Origin: Lachnospiraceae bacterium
GTDB lineage: Bacteria > Bacillota > Clostridia > Lachnospirales > Lachnospiraceae
NCBI GenBank assembly: GCA_017440375.1
Contig: JAFSHK010000019.1
Coordinates: forward strand, 1 to 51,067
Direction of reading: 5' to 3'
DNA length: 51,067 bases
Shown piece after piece: positions 34,738-43,076 of the stretch. The notes under the pieces are model-generated. The model ran no database searches. It was given only the letters and a program-made list of their open reading frames with translations, and was not told the DNA's origin. Within the stretch, counting starts at the first letter, position 1; the number at the start of each line of letters is the position of its first letter. Position numbers and translations under genes: made by a program.

Positions 34738-36027
34738 TTATCTATCTTCATATTTATATTTACGCAATATTCTTCCAAAAATCAAACAGACTGCTGTTCC
34801 TGCAACTCCTAAGATAAAGCATACCATTGCTGCTCCGGAGCCTTTTCCCATGCCAAAAAGTGTTCTCCAGATGTCAGCCGTTGTTCCTGCTGCCATAAAT
34901 GGTTCGCAAACTTCATCTACAAGAATTCCTCCAAGGAAAAATCCAATCGGAATGGTAAAGAACTGCAACGTGTTTCTGCACGCATAAACACGTCCCTGCA
35001 TATTGGTCGGAATTGTACTTCGGAAAACAACATCCATGTTTGCATTCATTAGCGGCACCGGCAACCAGCCAATTACTTGTGCAAGACACCATAATACCGG
35101 TGTCTGACTAAAAGCAAGTAAAAAGTTTTCTATACTTAACGATATCAACATTGTCAAGTAAATCACTCTGATTCGGTCTTTTGGTGCCGGTAGCACCGTT
35201 GCAATAACACTGCCGATTAACGTTGCAACACCTGCGGCAGAAGTTACTATTCCTAATATTGTTTCACCACCATTATCTCTTGGAAGCACAAATGCCGGAA
35301 GGATGGCATCAAACGCTGATGCTACCAGATTAACTCCTGCCAAAAAGAAAATTAACGTAAGGATAAGCGGATTTTCCTTCAAATACCGCAAACCAACTCC
35401 TGCTGCCTGTAGCAAAGTTTCCTTTTTCTCTGTTTCTGTTTCCTCTATACGAGGAATACGGATAGCAAAAAGCAAGGTTAAAAAGGCAATCACAAAAGTG
35501 GCAAGATCAACCAAAATAACCACTTCCATTCCCGCTAAAGCAAACAATGCTGTTGCAATCACAGGATGAAGAATCGTAATCAATGACTGGGAAAATGACC
35601 GCATACCACTTGTTTTCTGATAGTGCTCTTTCGGTGTAATCAAGGTCATAGCTACATCACCTGCCGGTTGTTGCACCGTATTCATAAGGCCGTTTATGGC
35701 ATTGAGCAAATACATGTGCCACGGCATAAGCAAATCTGCCTTCAACAATGTAAAAACAATTATCGTACAAATAGCTGCTATCGTATCACAGATTAGCATA
35801 ACCTTCTTCTTATCCCATCTGTCACTAAGCGCCCCTGCAAAAATACTCATTAAAATATACGGTGTATAAGAACAGATGCTTAAAAGTGCAGTCTGCAACG
35901 CAGAACCCGTTTTCTCATACAACCATATTCCAAGCGCAAAATTGGTCATAGTACTGCCAAGCTGTGACAGTGATTGTGTACTCCAGAGAGTAATAAATGT
36001 TCTTAATTCTTGTATTGTATTTTTCAT
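34738..36027 (-). CDS. MFS transporter, probable drug exporter
   Basis: A 429-residue major facilitator with 12 membrane helices. Motif A-like GALSDRWDKKKVMLICD lies between helices two and three, and PKEHYQKTSGMRSFSQSL and TNMQGRVYACRN are typical of the macrolide-efflux-like (MefA/NreB-type) group. Likely exports an antibiotic or metabolite; substrate not readable. The start at 36027 has AAAGGAG upstream; an in-frame ATG at 36078 is less likely. The leader before it can fold (36031-36145). Confidence 0.85.
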   Translation of the reverse strand: MKNTIQELRTFITLWSTQSLSQLGSTMTNFALGIWLYEKTGSALQTALLSICSYTPYILMSIFAGALSDRWDKKKVMLICDTIAAICTIIVFTLLKADLLMPWHMYLLNAINGLMNTVQQPAGDVAMTLITPKEHYQKTSGMRSFSQSLITILHPVIATALFALAGMEVVILVDLATFVIAFLTLLFAIRIPRIEETETEKKETLLQAAGVGLRYLKENPLILTLIFFLAGVNLVASAFDAILPAFVLPRDNGGETILGIVTSAAGVATLIGSVIATVLPAPKDRIRVIYLTMLISLSIENFLLAFSQTPVLWCLAQVIGWLPVPLMNANMDVVFRSTIPTNMQGRVYACRNTLQFFTIPIGFFLGGILVDEVCEPFMAAGTTADIWRTLFGMGKGSGAAMVCFILGVAGTAVCLIFGRILRKYKYEDR

Positions 36028-36030
36028 ATT

Positions 36031-36145
36031 GACTTTGCTCCTTTGATTTCTATCTTCTCTTTTACAATCAAAATGCAAAGTCTGAGGACTTAGGCTCTAG
36101 TCCTTATCCCTCCATGCATCGTCCTCAAACCCTGCATGGAGCATC
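36031..36145 (-). promoter_or_regulatory. Structured leader of the MFS exporter
   Basis: On the minus strand three possible pairings follow each other: CTCCATGCA with TGCATGGAG, AGGACT with AGTCCT, and GACTTTGC (36082-36075) with GCAAAGTC (36038-36031) just after the ribosome site. A competing helix pairs TGAGGAC with GTCCTCA. The last helix would close a loop around the ribosome site. No T-run follows, so control would be translational. Inference from complementarity only. Confidence 0.4.
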
Positions 36146-36179
36146 TGCAATAGCTAATAACATAACTACTATCCTCTCA

Positions 36180-37382
36180 TTATTCCAACAGATTGCTGAT
36201 ATCATCGAACATCTGTATACTTCTTTTTAGTATACCATTCATCTGCGCAATTGCAATACCATAATTAACAATCGGAACCCCAACCGCTACACATCGCTCA
36301 ATACGGTTTTTCATCTCTGCTTCGTTCAACATACAGCCACCACAATGAATAACCTGTGCGTACTGCTCTGATTTTTCCGGAAATTCTCCGCCGGAAGTAA
36401 ATGTATATTCTAACTTTTTACCGGTAAATTCCTCTAACCAGTGTGGCATCTTCGCCGTACCAATGTCATTGCATTGACGATGATGGGTACAGCCTTCTGA
36501 GATTAGAACCTTATCTCCATCCTGTAATTTTGACAGAGCTGCTGCACCGCGTACCAATTCCTGCAAGTCGCCCTTATAGCGAGCCATCAAAATGGAAAAA
36601 GACGTAAGCAGAATGTCCTTCGGGGTGTCCCTATCAACTCTCTCAAAAGCCTGCGAATCGGTTATTACCATCTTCGGCTTACGCGCAAGACTTGCAAGTG
36701 TTTGTACCAGTTCTGTATCCTGACATGTTATCACAATACCATGTGCATCCAGAATATCCCGAATTGTCAACTGTTGTGGCAGAATCAAACGACCTTTCGG
36801 TGCCGCTTCATCAATAGGTGTTACCAGTACTACCACATCATTTGGCTCAATAAGATCCGCCACTAATAACTTCGGCGACTTCGTATTCTTTGCAAGCACT
36901 CCCAAAGCTTCTTTTAACGCTTGAATTCCTTCTCCGGTAACTGCGCTGGCATAAATTTCTTTTTCCTCAAGAACTATGCGTTCTTTCCGTAAATCTGCCT
37001 TATTGTGTACAATAATATATGGTATTTTTCGTTCTTGAAAAACTTTGATCAAATCAGCATCTTGTGGCTTCAATCCTACGGTACTGTCTACCACCAGCAC
37101 CGCAATATCTGTCTGTCCCAAAATCTGTTTTGTCTTTTGCACACGCAATTGTCCAAGTTCACCCTCATCATCCAGGCCAGGTGTGTCAATGATAACTACC
37201 GGACCAAGAGGTAGCAACTCCATTGCCTTTTTCACCGGATCAGTCGTAGTGCCTTTTACATCCGATACTACGGACAACTGCTGTCCTGTGACAGCGTTAA
37301 CGATACTGGACTTACCGACGTTGCGTATTCCAAAAAATCCAATATGTACCCGCTCTGCGGATACAATACTATTCAGTGTCAT
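36180..37382 (-). CDS. hydF: [FeFe]-hydrogenase maturation GTPase HydF
   Basis: A 400-residue scaffold protein that receives the 2Fe precursor with CO, CN and dithiomethylamine ligands and delivers it to the hydrogenase HydA. The N-terminal GTPase domain shows Walker A GIRNVGKSS, DTPGLDDEG and NKAD. The C-terminal iron-sulfur domain has the C-x-H-x(n)-C-x-x-C ligands in EGCTHHRQCND and HCGGCMLN. Length is normal. It is the last gene of the regulator-hydE-hydG-hydF operon, 29 bases after hydG. Confidence 0.95.
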   Translation of the reverse strand: MTLNSIVSAERVHIGFFGIRNVGKSSIVNAVTGQQLSVVSDVKGTTTDPVKKAMELLPLGPVVIIDTPGLDDEGELGQLRVQKTKQILGQTDIAVLVVDSTVGLKPQDADLIKVFQERKIPYIIVHNKADLRKERIVLEEKEIYASAVTGEGIQALKEALGVLAKNTKSPKLLVADLIEPNDVVVLVTPIDEAAPKGRLILPQQLTIRDILDAHGIVITCQDTELVQTLASLARKPKMVITDSQAFERVDRDTPKDILLTSFSILMARYKGDLQELVRGAAALSKLQDGDKVLISEGCTHHRQCNDIGTAKMPHWLEEFTGKKLEYTFTSGGEFPEKSEQYAQVIHCGGCMLNEAEMKNRIERCVAVGVPIVNYGIAIAQMNGILKRSIQMFDDISNLLE

Positions 37383-37411
37383 ATGACCCCTCCTTTAGAA
37401 ACACTGCTCTT

Positions 37412-38869
37412 TTAGAAACGGAAGTCTCTACGGTTAGATGCCTTAATTGCCTCGATATTCTGTGTAGCAATTTCACGCACTTTATCTTTGGGAATACGTT
37501 TCAATTCTTTCTCTACCATTTCATAACCTACTTCTTTGGTTTTCGCCGATGCATAATCTTCCAAATATTCCGATAGCGTCATGAGAGCATTCGGATGACA
37601 GCAATTCAGAATTTGACCACTCTTGCACAAGCTCATAAAGCGATCTCCGGTACGTCCTTCGCGATAACAAGCTGTACAGAAAGATGGAATGTGACCATTT
37701 TCCATTAACCAGCATACTACCTCATCCAGACTACGCTGATCGGACACTTCGAACTGCTCTGTGTCATGCGGACGCTCTTCCGGAGTATACCCTGCATAGC
37801 CACCTACAGAAGTGCGCGAACCACCGGATACCTGAGAAATACCCAAACGCAATAATTTAGAGCGTACCTGTTCACTTTCGCGGGTAGATATAATCAAACC
37901 TGTATAAGGTACCGCCAGATGAATACAGGCCGTAATTTGGGCAAATGTTTCATCATCAATACCATTATCAAACTGATTCGGATCGATATCATCAGCACGT
38001 TTCAATCGCGGTACACTAATCGTATGTGGACCAACTCCGTGAACAGCTTCCAAATGTTCCGCATGCATTAATAGTCCTGCAAATTCGTACTTATATAATT
38101 CAAGTCCGAACAGAACTCCCAATCCCACGTCATCAATACCGCCTTCCATCGCACGATCCATTGCTTCGGTATGATACGCATAATCATGCTTCGGTCCAGT
38201 CGGATGTAGTTCTAAATAACTCTGTTTGTGATAAGTTTCCTGAAACAAAATATAAGTACCAATACCTGCCTCTTTCAATTTGCGATAATTTTCCACGGTA
38301 GTAGCTGCAATATTCACATTTACCCGTCGTATATCACCATTTTTGTGATGCACACTGTAAATGGTCTTGATACATTCCAAAATATATTCAATCGGATTAT
38401 TTACCGGATCCTCACCTGCTTCAATCGCCAAACGTTTATGCCCAAGGTCCTGCAACGCAATCACTTCTGCTTTTACTTCTTCCTGTGTTAACTTCTTTCG
38501 GGCAATATGTTTGTTTTTCATGTGATACGGACAATACACACAGCCATTCACACAATAGTTAGACAGATACAGCGGTGCAAAAATCACAATACGATTGCCA
38601 TAAAATGCTAACTTAATCTCTTCCGCAATCTGATACATTTTCTCTATTTTTTCCGGAATTTCGCATGCCAACAAGACCGATGCCTCTCTATGGGTCAAAC
38701 CGGCACAAATATGTCCGGTTGCCGTCTTTTGCGGACGAGCCTTTTCCAGAATCTGATCAATCAATTCCACATTGTTCTTATTTGCCTCTGCATAAGCCAA
38801 CGTTTCACGAATTTCTTCATCATTGATAAATTCTTCTGCTTTTAAGGATTTTGGATTGTAAATTGCCAT
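37412..38869 (-). CDS. hydG: [FeFe]-hydrogenase maturation radical SAM enzyme HydG
   Basis: A 485-residue radical SAM tyrosine lyase that makes the CO and CN ligands of the H-cluster as an Fe(CO)2CN unit. The SAM cluster motif C-x3-C-x2-C is in NYCVNGCVYCPYH. A ThiH-like barrel follows (VNVNIAATTVENYRKLKEAG). The C-terminal auxiliary cluster motif C-x-x-C and distant C is in SFCTACYREGRTGDRF and SLCKSG. Length is normal. It lies 17 bases after hydE and is translated from its own AGAGAGGAAACC site. Confidence 0.95.
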   Translation of the reverse strand: MAIYNPKSLKAEEFINDEEIRETLAYAEANKNNVELIDQILEKARPQKTATGHICAGLTHREASVLLACEIPEKIEKMYQIAEEIKLAFYGNRIVIFAPLYLSNYCVNGCVYCPYHMKNKHIARKKLTQEEVKAEVIALQDLGHKRLAIEAGEDPVNNPIEYILECIKTIYSVHHKNGDIRRVNVNIAATTVENYRKLKEAGIGTYILFQETYHKQSYLELHPTGPKHDYAYHTEAMDRAMEGGIDDVGLGVLFGLELYKYEFAGLLMHAEHLEAVHGVGPHTISVPRLKRADDIDPNQFDNGIDDETFAQITACIHLAVPYTGLIISTRESEQVRSKLLRLGISQVSGGSRTSVGGYAGYTPEERPHDTEQFEVSDQRSLDEVVCWLMENGHIPSFCTACYREGRTGDRFMSLCKSGQILNCCHPNALMTLSEYLEDYASAKTKEVGYEMVEKELKRIPKDKVREIATQNIEAIKASNRRDFRF

Positions 38870-38886
38870 ATTGGTTTCCTCTCTTT

Positions 38887-39939
38887 TTAGATTCTCTTTA
38901 TATCGCCACGACTGCTCACAATTTCATAACCAATCGACTTCATACGCCTAACCAACTCTTCTACACATTGTGCTGATTCTGCCCCATCAGAAACTTTATT
39001 ATCATAGAGCAAATATTTTCTTCGAACAGAAGCCGGAGATAAATTGGGCATCACTACATTCGCTCCCGACAAAATTCCTTTTTCTCGACCAAACGAGTCA
39101 ATTGTCCCAAGTGCGGTCGTTGCCGGAAGCAAAACATTCGGTCGAATCAAACGGATAATGGACAATAAAAAACAAGTTAACTCCACCGTTCCGGCACTCT
39201 CTTGTCCAAAAGGTGTATCTTTCTGCGGAATAAATGGTCCAATACCACACATATCCGGTTTGAACTTTTCGATAAACTCTAAATCTTTGGCTAAATGTGC
39301 ACTCGTCTGATAAGGAGATCCCACCATGAAGCCACAACCGACTTGATAACCGATTTCCTTCAAATCATGCAGACATCGAATTCGTTCTTCAAACGAAAGC
39401 TCTTTTGGATGTAATTTCCCATAATGTACTGCATCTGCTGTTTCATGTCGCAACAGATAGCGGTCTGCACCTGCATCATGTAATTTCTGATAACTCTCTT
39501 TACTCCGCTCTCCCAAAGAAAGCGTAACGGCGCAATCCGAATATACCGCCTTAATGGCAGTTAACAGTTCACAAAGTAAATCGTCCTCGTAATAACCATT
39601 CTCACCACCTTGTAAGACAAAAGTCCGAAATCCCAGCTCATATCCCTCCTGACATCGTTCCAGAATCTCCTCACTTGTCAGGTAATAACGCTGACAGTTC
39701 GAGTTGCTTCTGCGAATACCACAATATAAACAGTCGTTTTTACATATATTGCTGACTTCAATCAAGCCTCGAATAAAAACGGTATTTCCATATATTTTTT
39801 TACGCACACCTACTGCATATTCTGCCAGCAACTTAGCCGCTTCAACGGTACGATTCTCAATCAAGAATTCATATTCTGCAAGTGCAAGCCTATGCTCTGT
39901 TGCCAATTTTTCTATCAATGAAAAAAGTTGTTTATTCAT
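38887..39939 (-). CDS. hydE: [FeFe]-hydrogenase maturation radical SAM enzyme HydE
   Basis: A 350-residue radical SAM enzyme that processes the iron-cysteine precursor on the way to the H-cluster. The SAM cluster motif is NICKNDCLYCGIRRSN. Further conserved features are VLQGGENGYY, GERSKESYQKLHDAGADRYL then LRHETAD, and VGSPYQT. The ATG at 39939 overlaps the end of the upstream regulator gene by eight bases and has AGGAG ten bases upstream. Together with hydG and hydF it shows that the organism makes H2 or oxidises it with [FeFe]-hydrogenase; no structural hydrogenase gene is in this window. Confidence 0.95.
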   Translation of the reverse strand: MNKQLFSLIEKLATEHRLALAEYEFLIENRTVEAAKLLAEYAVGVRKKIYGNTVFIRGLIEVSNICKNDCLYCGIRRSNSNCQRYYLTSEEILERCQEGYELGFRTFVLQGGENGYYEDDLLCELLTAIKAVYSDCAVTLSLGERSKESYQKLHDAGADRYLLRHETADAVHYGKLHPKELSFEERIRCLHDLKEIGYQVGCGFMVGSPYQTSAHLAKDLEFIEKFKPDMCGIGPFIPQKDTPFGQESAGTVELTCFLLSIIRLIRPNVLLPATTALGTIDSFGREKGILSGANVVMPNLSPASVRRKYLLYDNKVSDGAESAQCVEELVRRMKSIGYEIVSSRGDIKRI

Positions 39940-40189
39940 GACTTATCACTCCTGAGTACGCAGTCTTAACACTGATTCCAGGTAAACTGCCAATCTTACC
40001 GGATAACGCAGAAATGGTATTCTGTGGTGCATCCAAAGCAATGCTAATTATATTGATTTTTCGCTTGCGATAAGGAATTCCCATACGGCCGATAATATAC
40101 TCTCCATACTCATGTAAAATTGCATTCAGTGTTTCTACGGTATCTTCATTTTCTACAATAATACTCATAACCGCAACGCGTGTTTCCAT
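39932..40189 (-). CDS. TM1266-type iron-only hydrogenase system regulator
   Basis: An 85-residue ACT-like protein (METRVAVMSIIVENEDTVET, then EYIIGRMGIPYRKRKINIIS). Proteins of this family (TM1266) are encoded beside [FeFe]-hydrogenase maturation genes; they are named putative regulators, but their effector and target are not established. The start at 40189 is chosen because GGAGG lies five to six bases upstream; a longer frame reaches into the leader RNA and across its terminator. First gene of the maturation operon. Confidence 0.85.
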   Translation of the reverse strand: METRVAVMSIIVENEDTVETLNAILHEYGEYIIGRMGIPYRKRKINIISIALDAPQNTISALSGKIGSLPGISVKTAYSGVISHE

Positions 40190-40362
40190 ATATGCCTCCA
40201 CAACTAACTTTCTATAACAAAAAAAGCCGCATTCCCGAAGGATGCGGCAATCGCAATCATAAAATTCAAAGAGTATTCGCAGACATTGAACACTCCCTCG
40301 ATAGACTTTGATATAATTCGCACCTTTCACGCAGCATAACTTATGCTTAATGTCAGGATTGT
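40190..40362 (-). promoter_or_regulatory. Leader RNA of the hydrogenase-maturation operon, candidate attenuator or riboswitch
   Basis: About 170 bases of untranslated RNA between promoter and first codon. On the minus strand it can form AGCATA-AGT-TATGCT, then a stem GAGTGTTC with GAATACTC, then a strong terminator (40219-40248) only 30 bases before the ATG. The segment GAAAGGTGCG (40328-40319) is complementary to CGCATCCTTC of the terminator at nine of ten positions, counting a wobble, and could act as antiterminator. It does not match the cores of T-box, SAM, cobalamin, TPP or THF riboswitches that I know. Confidence 0.6.
40219..40248 (-). terminator. Intrinsic terminator inside the hyd leader
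   Basis: GCCGCAT-CC, TTCG loop, then GG-AATGCGGC on the minus strand (40248-40226), followed by seven T residues. Because it precedes the first gene of the operon by only 30 bases, it must be bypassed for hydE, hydG and hydF expression. Confidence 0.85.
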
Positions 40363-40368
40363 GAAACA

Positions 40369-40397
40369 ATTATATCATACGGTCTATTTCGTGTCTA
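40369..40397 (-). promoter_or_regulatory. Promoter of the hydrogenase-maturation operon
   Basis: Minus-strand TAGACA (40397-40392) and TATAAT (40374-40369) with a 17-base spacer. The -35 box lies within the last codons of the upstream DUF89 gene (stop at 40384). Predicted start about 40362. Confidence 0.75.
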
Positions 40398-41274
40398 TTC
40401 CAATTCTTTCCTCTCTCATAAAAACAGCTTTATATTGCTCCAATTTAAATCTACGAACAAACAACTCGCATTTGCACAAGAACAAATAGTAAGGATTCAG
40501 TCCTTCGCCGAATAAACTCTCAAAATTCCCCTGTCCTTTGGAAATAATCAAATCTGCATCCAACAGAATCTGCTTGGCTTCTTTACTTAACCTCTTTAGA
40601 ACAGTTCCCGGTGCACCGTTCCCATTTCCTATACAGGAAACAATATCAGTTAAGCCTACCTCCTTCGCATCCTCTAAGGTTGCATCGTTTATTACATTTT
40701 CACCTCGCACAATAACTGTGATTTGCAACTGTGGATACACTTCTTTTATGCATTTGATAAATACTTTGTCTAAAACGATTTCTCCACAATTATCCGTAAA
40801 ATAAACCAGCTTCTTTGCTTTCTCCAAATCTTTTCTAAAATTAGCATATTCTTCCAGATTTTCTTCATTCGCCTCATCGCTGACTTTTTCTAATAAGGTT
40901 TCAAATGTCTGTTCACTCACATTTTCCACCGCAGAAAAGTCAATATAATTTGCGGCACAAACATATTTAATGCATTCTCTTATAGCATCCTGTGATTTAT
41001 GTATCTGCTGCTCAATTTCCTTTTCCCTATTAAGCAACAATTGATTATACTTTTTCTTAATCAAGGTATAGTCTTCTTCACTTCCCCAAAAACTCTTATA
41101 GATTTGATTAACCTGCTCTGCAAGCCACGGTGATGACTCTGTTTTCCCGTATTGGTATAGTAATTTCAATACCTGATTCATATACTCCGATTTTTTCGCT
41201 TCATCCGAAAAATGTCTTATCTGTTTTTCCTGCTTAGCTATTATACATGCTATACACATTGAATTTGCGTTCAT
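40384..41274 (-). CDS. DUF89/ARMT1-like damage-control phosphatase
   Basis: A 296-residue cytosolic protein of the DUF89 family, metal-dependent phosphatases thought to remove damaged sugar phosphates or related metabolites. Characteristic motifs are TDNCGEIVLDK (metal Asp and Asn), VINDATLEDA and LIISKGQGNFESL. An N-terminal C-x-x-C (CIACIIAKQ) is typical of the short bacterial subfamily. GGGAGAAGAGAATAC precedes the ATG. It ends inside the promoter of the hyd operon. Confidence 0.8.
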   Translation of the reverse strand: MNANSMCIACIIAKQEKQIRHFSDEAKKSEYMNQVLKLLYQYGKTESSPWLAEQVNQIYKSFWGSEEDYTLIKKKYNQLLLNREKEIEQQIHKSQDAIRECIKYVCAANYIDFSAVENVSEQTFETLLEKVSDEANEENLEEYANFRKDLEKAKKLVYFTDNCGEIVLDKVFIKCIKEVYPQLQITVIVRGENVINDATLEDAKEVGLTDIVSCIGNGNGAPGTVLKRLSKEAKQILLDADLIISKGQGNFESLFGEGLNPYYLFLCKCELFVRRFKLEQYKAVFMREERIGIDTK

Positions 41275-41314
41275 GTATTCTCTTCTCCCTTAGATTTTCT
41301 CTCTATTCAATCTT

Positions 41315-41611
41315 TTATTTCGGTTCTTCTATGTACCGTTCCACTCTCAACCGGAGCTTGTATTTCTCTCGGAGTACTGCAATCTGTGACATCATTTCTG
41401 ACTTATGATGCAAATCAATTGCTTCCTGATTACGCCAACGATCAATGAGCAACACCGTTTCCGGATCATCCATCGGAAAGAAGTATTCATATTTTTCATT
41501 TCCTTCCTCTGCACGCACAGCCTCTACGATTCCGCTTGTCACCATCTCCTCCGCGAATTTTCTTGCACTTCCATTTTTTCCTGTATAGTATAAGTTAACT
41601 GTAATACTCAA
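41315..41611 (-). CDS. ABM-domain protein, putative quinol monooxygenase
   Basis: A 98-residue ferredoxin-like fold protein of the antibiotic biosynthesis monooxygenase family (ITVNLYYTGKNGSARKFAEE, ETVLLIDRWRNQEAIDLHHK). Such small dimers act as cofactor-free oxygenases or simply bind hydrophobic ligands. The start codon is judged to be TTG at 41611, because AGGAGGAG lies six bases upstream and homologous proteins begin at this point; a TTG eight codons upstream lies before that ribosome site. Confidence 0.75.
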   Translation of the reverse strand: MSITVNLYYTGKNGSARKFAEEMVTSGIVEAVRAEEGNEKYEYFFPMDDPETVLLIDRWRNQEAIDLHHKSEMMSQIAVLREKYKLRLRVERYIEEPK

Positions 41612-41799
41612 GATTTTCTCCTCCTGCAAGTTCAAGATTGATTTAGCACAATTATACTATGCTCTTCTTGTATATTAAATTTTTATGAGATATTTCTGCC
41701 CGACTTTCTATTTATTATCAATTGCTACATATTTTTCATTTTTTCTCAAATACTATAACAGCAACAAATAATCATGAAAATATAACTATGGAGATTAGT

Positions 41800-42099
41800 A
41801 TGAATACAGATAAAAAAGATTTAGGAGCAAAACTTGCATATGCTGCACTGGATGAAGTTCCAAGCCCCAAAGCAGATGCAAAAGAGATTGTAGGATTGGT
41901 CAAATCAAGCGGGCGTATTACGGGCTATCAGCTTTCAGATGGCTCAACTGTTTCGAAAGAAGAAGGTGTCGCTATGGCAAAAGAAGGCGATATTCAAGGC
42001 GTTGGTATTGCCCACCGGAAAGATTCCGAATACTTGAAATCCCTTCCCGATGGAACAGAAAAAAATAATCTTGGAAATTTACCTTCTGTAAGCGGCTAA
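41800..42099 (+). CDS. DUF3892-like small protein
   Basis: A 99-residue soluble protein. The central part ITGYQLSDGSTVSKEEGVAM followed by GIAHRKDSEYLKSLPDG matches the DUF3892 pattern. Function unknown. GGAGATTAGT supports the ATG at 41800; an in-frame longer start has none. The 188-base gap upstream (41612-41799) has no gene and must hold its promoter and that of the ABM gene. Confidence 0.75.
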   Translation: MNTDKKDLGAKLAYAALDEVPSPKADAKEIVGLVKSSGRITGYQLSDGSTVSKEEGVAMAKEGDIQGVGIAHRKDSEYLKSLPDGTEKNNLGNLPSVSG

Positions 42100-42120
42100 G
42101 ATTTCCCTTTTTTCACGTAT

Positions 42121-42165
42121 AAATGCCTTGTTCTGACTGTTACAGTCAATACAAGGCATTTTTCT
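42121..42165. terminator. Bidirectional terminator between DUF3892 and CPBP genes
   Basis: Arms AAATGCCTTGT and ACAAGGCATTT (42121-42131 and 42151-42161) with inner pairing GACTG/CAGTC, followed by TTTTTC on the plus strand. The CPBP stop codon at 42146 lies inside the hairpin. Confidence 0.85.
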
Positions 42166-42985
42166 TTCGTTCTGTCAACACTACAAATAAGCTAACCAAA
42201 CAATACCCCATCACCGCAATAACGGAGGATTCAATGCCAAACTCTCCACCTGTTATAACAAATGAATTTGTCTCCAATATATAACTATATAAAGAATATT
42301 CATCAAATGCCGTTCCTATATTTAAAATACCACCAATTATTATGATGTTCCAAACAGCATGAACAATTGCACTATTCCAAATAGATTTTGTTTCCGATGC
42401 AATCAGTGAGAACATAATTCCTACCATGGTACCCGCAATAATAACCAACACACAGCTTAATAAGTTGAAATTCATTCCTATAATATGTACAAATCCAAAT
42501 AATAGCGACGGAGCAATAATAGCGGCTTTCTTGTGAAATCTTTTTTCCACTGCGTTCATTATTATCCCACGGAAAACTATCTCTTCCACAATACCCGCAC
42601 CAAAACCTGTGGCAAAAATGCCCGCTGACACCAAACTCAATTTGGCATTTAAATCCATCACATTTTCTTCAAAGGAGCCATTAAATAGCAGATAACATAT
42701 TGTCACAAGCATCGGTAACACAATCGCTACAACAATCCACTTAACCTCTATCTGAAACTTTGGAATGCAATAATTACTCATGTCCTCTTTTATAAATTTT
42801 TCACATAGCAATTTGATGAAACAAAACGCAATGACTACATACAAAATGCCGTTAAGCATATTGCAAATAAATTCCGGAATGTTAATCACAAAAAGCAGAC
42901 TGGCAATTATCTGCGCTAAGATCTGCGATACTATCAGTATTAAAATGCTTAATATAATTGATAAAATCATTTTCTTGGTTTTCAT
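42146..42985 (-). CDS. CPBP-family intramembrane metalloprotease
   Basis: A 279-residue membrane protein with about eight helices. CPBP motifs are complete: VEEIVFRGIIMNAV (E-E-x-x-x-R), LLFGFVHIIGMN (F-x-x-x-H) and SAIVHAVWNIII (H-x-x-x-N). Role unknown; family members include bacteriocin self-immunity proteases. GAGGAG lies ten bases before the ATG, and that ribosome site is the last of four tandem copies of a 15-base unit (42991-43056). The region further upstream is the hairpin array. Confidence 0.85.
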   Translation of the reverse strand: MKTKKMILSIILSILILIVSQILAQIIASLLFVINIPEFICNMLNGILYVVIAFCFIKLLCEKFIKEDMSNYCIPKFQIEVKWIVVAIVLPMLVTICYLLFNGSFEENVMDLNAKLSLVSAGIFATGFGAGIVEEIVFRGIIMNAVEKRFHKKAAIIAPSLLFGFVHIIGMNFNLLSCVLVIIAGTMVGIMFSLIASETKSIWNSAIVHAVWNIIIIGGILNIGTAFDEYSLYSYILETNSFVITGGEFGIESSVIAVMGYCLVSLFVVLTERKKNALY

Positions 42986-42990
42986 GTTAT

Positions 42991-43056
42991 TTTTCTCCTC
43001 GTTAGAATTTTTCCTTGTTAATATTTTCCTTGTTAATATTTTTCCTTGTTAATATT
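42991..43056 (-). repeat. Tandem 15-base repeats leading into the CPBP ribosome site
   Basis: Three near-identical units AATATTAACAAGGAA on the minus strand (43056-43042, 43040-43026, 43025-43011), then a diverged fourth, AATTCTAACGAGGAGAAAA, which contains the real ribosome site. Each unit carries an AAGGA core resembling a weak ribosome site. Confidence 0.8.
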
Positions 43057-43076
43057 TTCCCGATATTCTACACCAC

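Noticed and set aside
40190..40362. T-box or SAM riboswitch before the hyd genes
   Set aside because: No GGTGGNACCGCG-like antiterminator of T-boxes and no SAM-I core; kept instead as an unclassified attenuator candidate.
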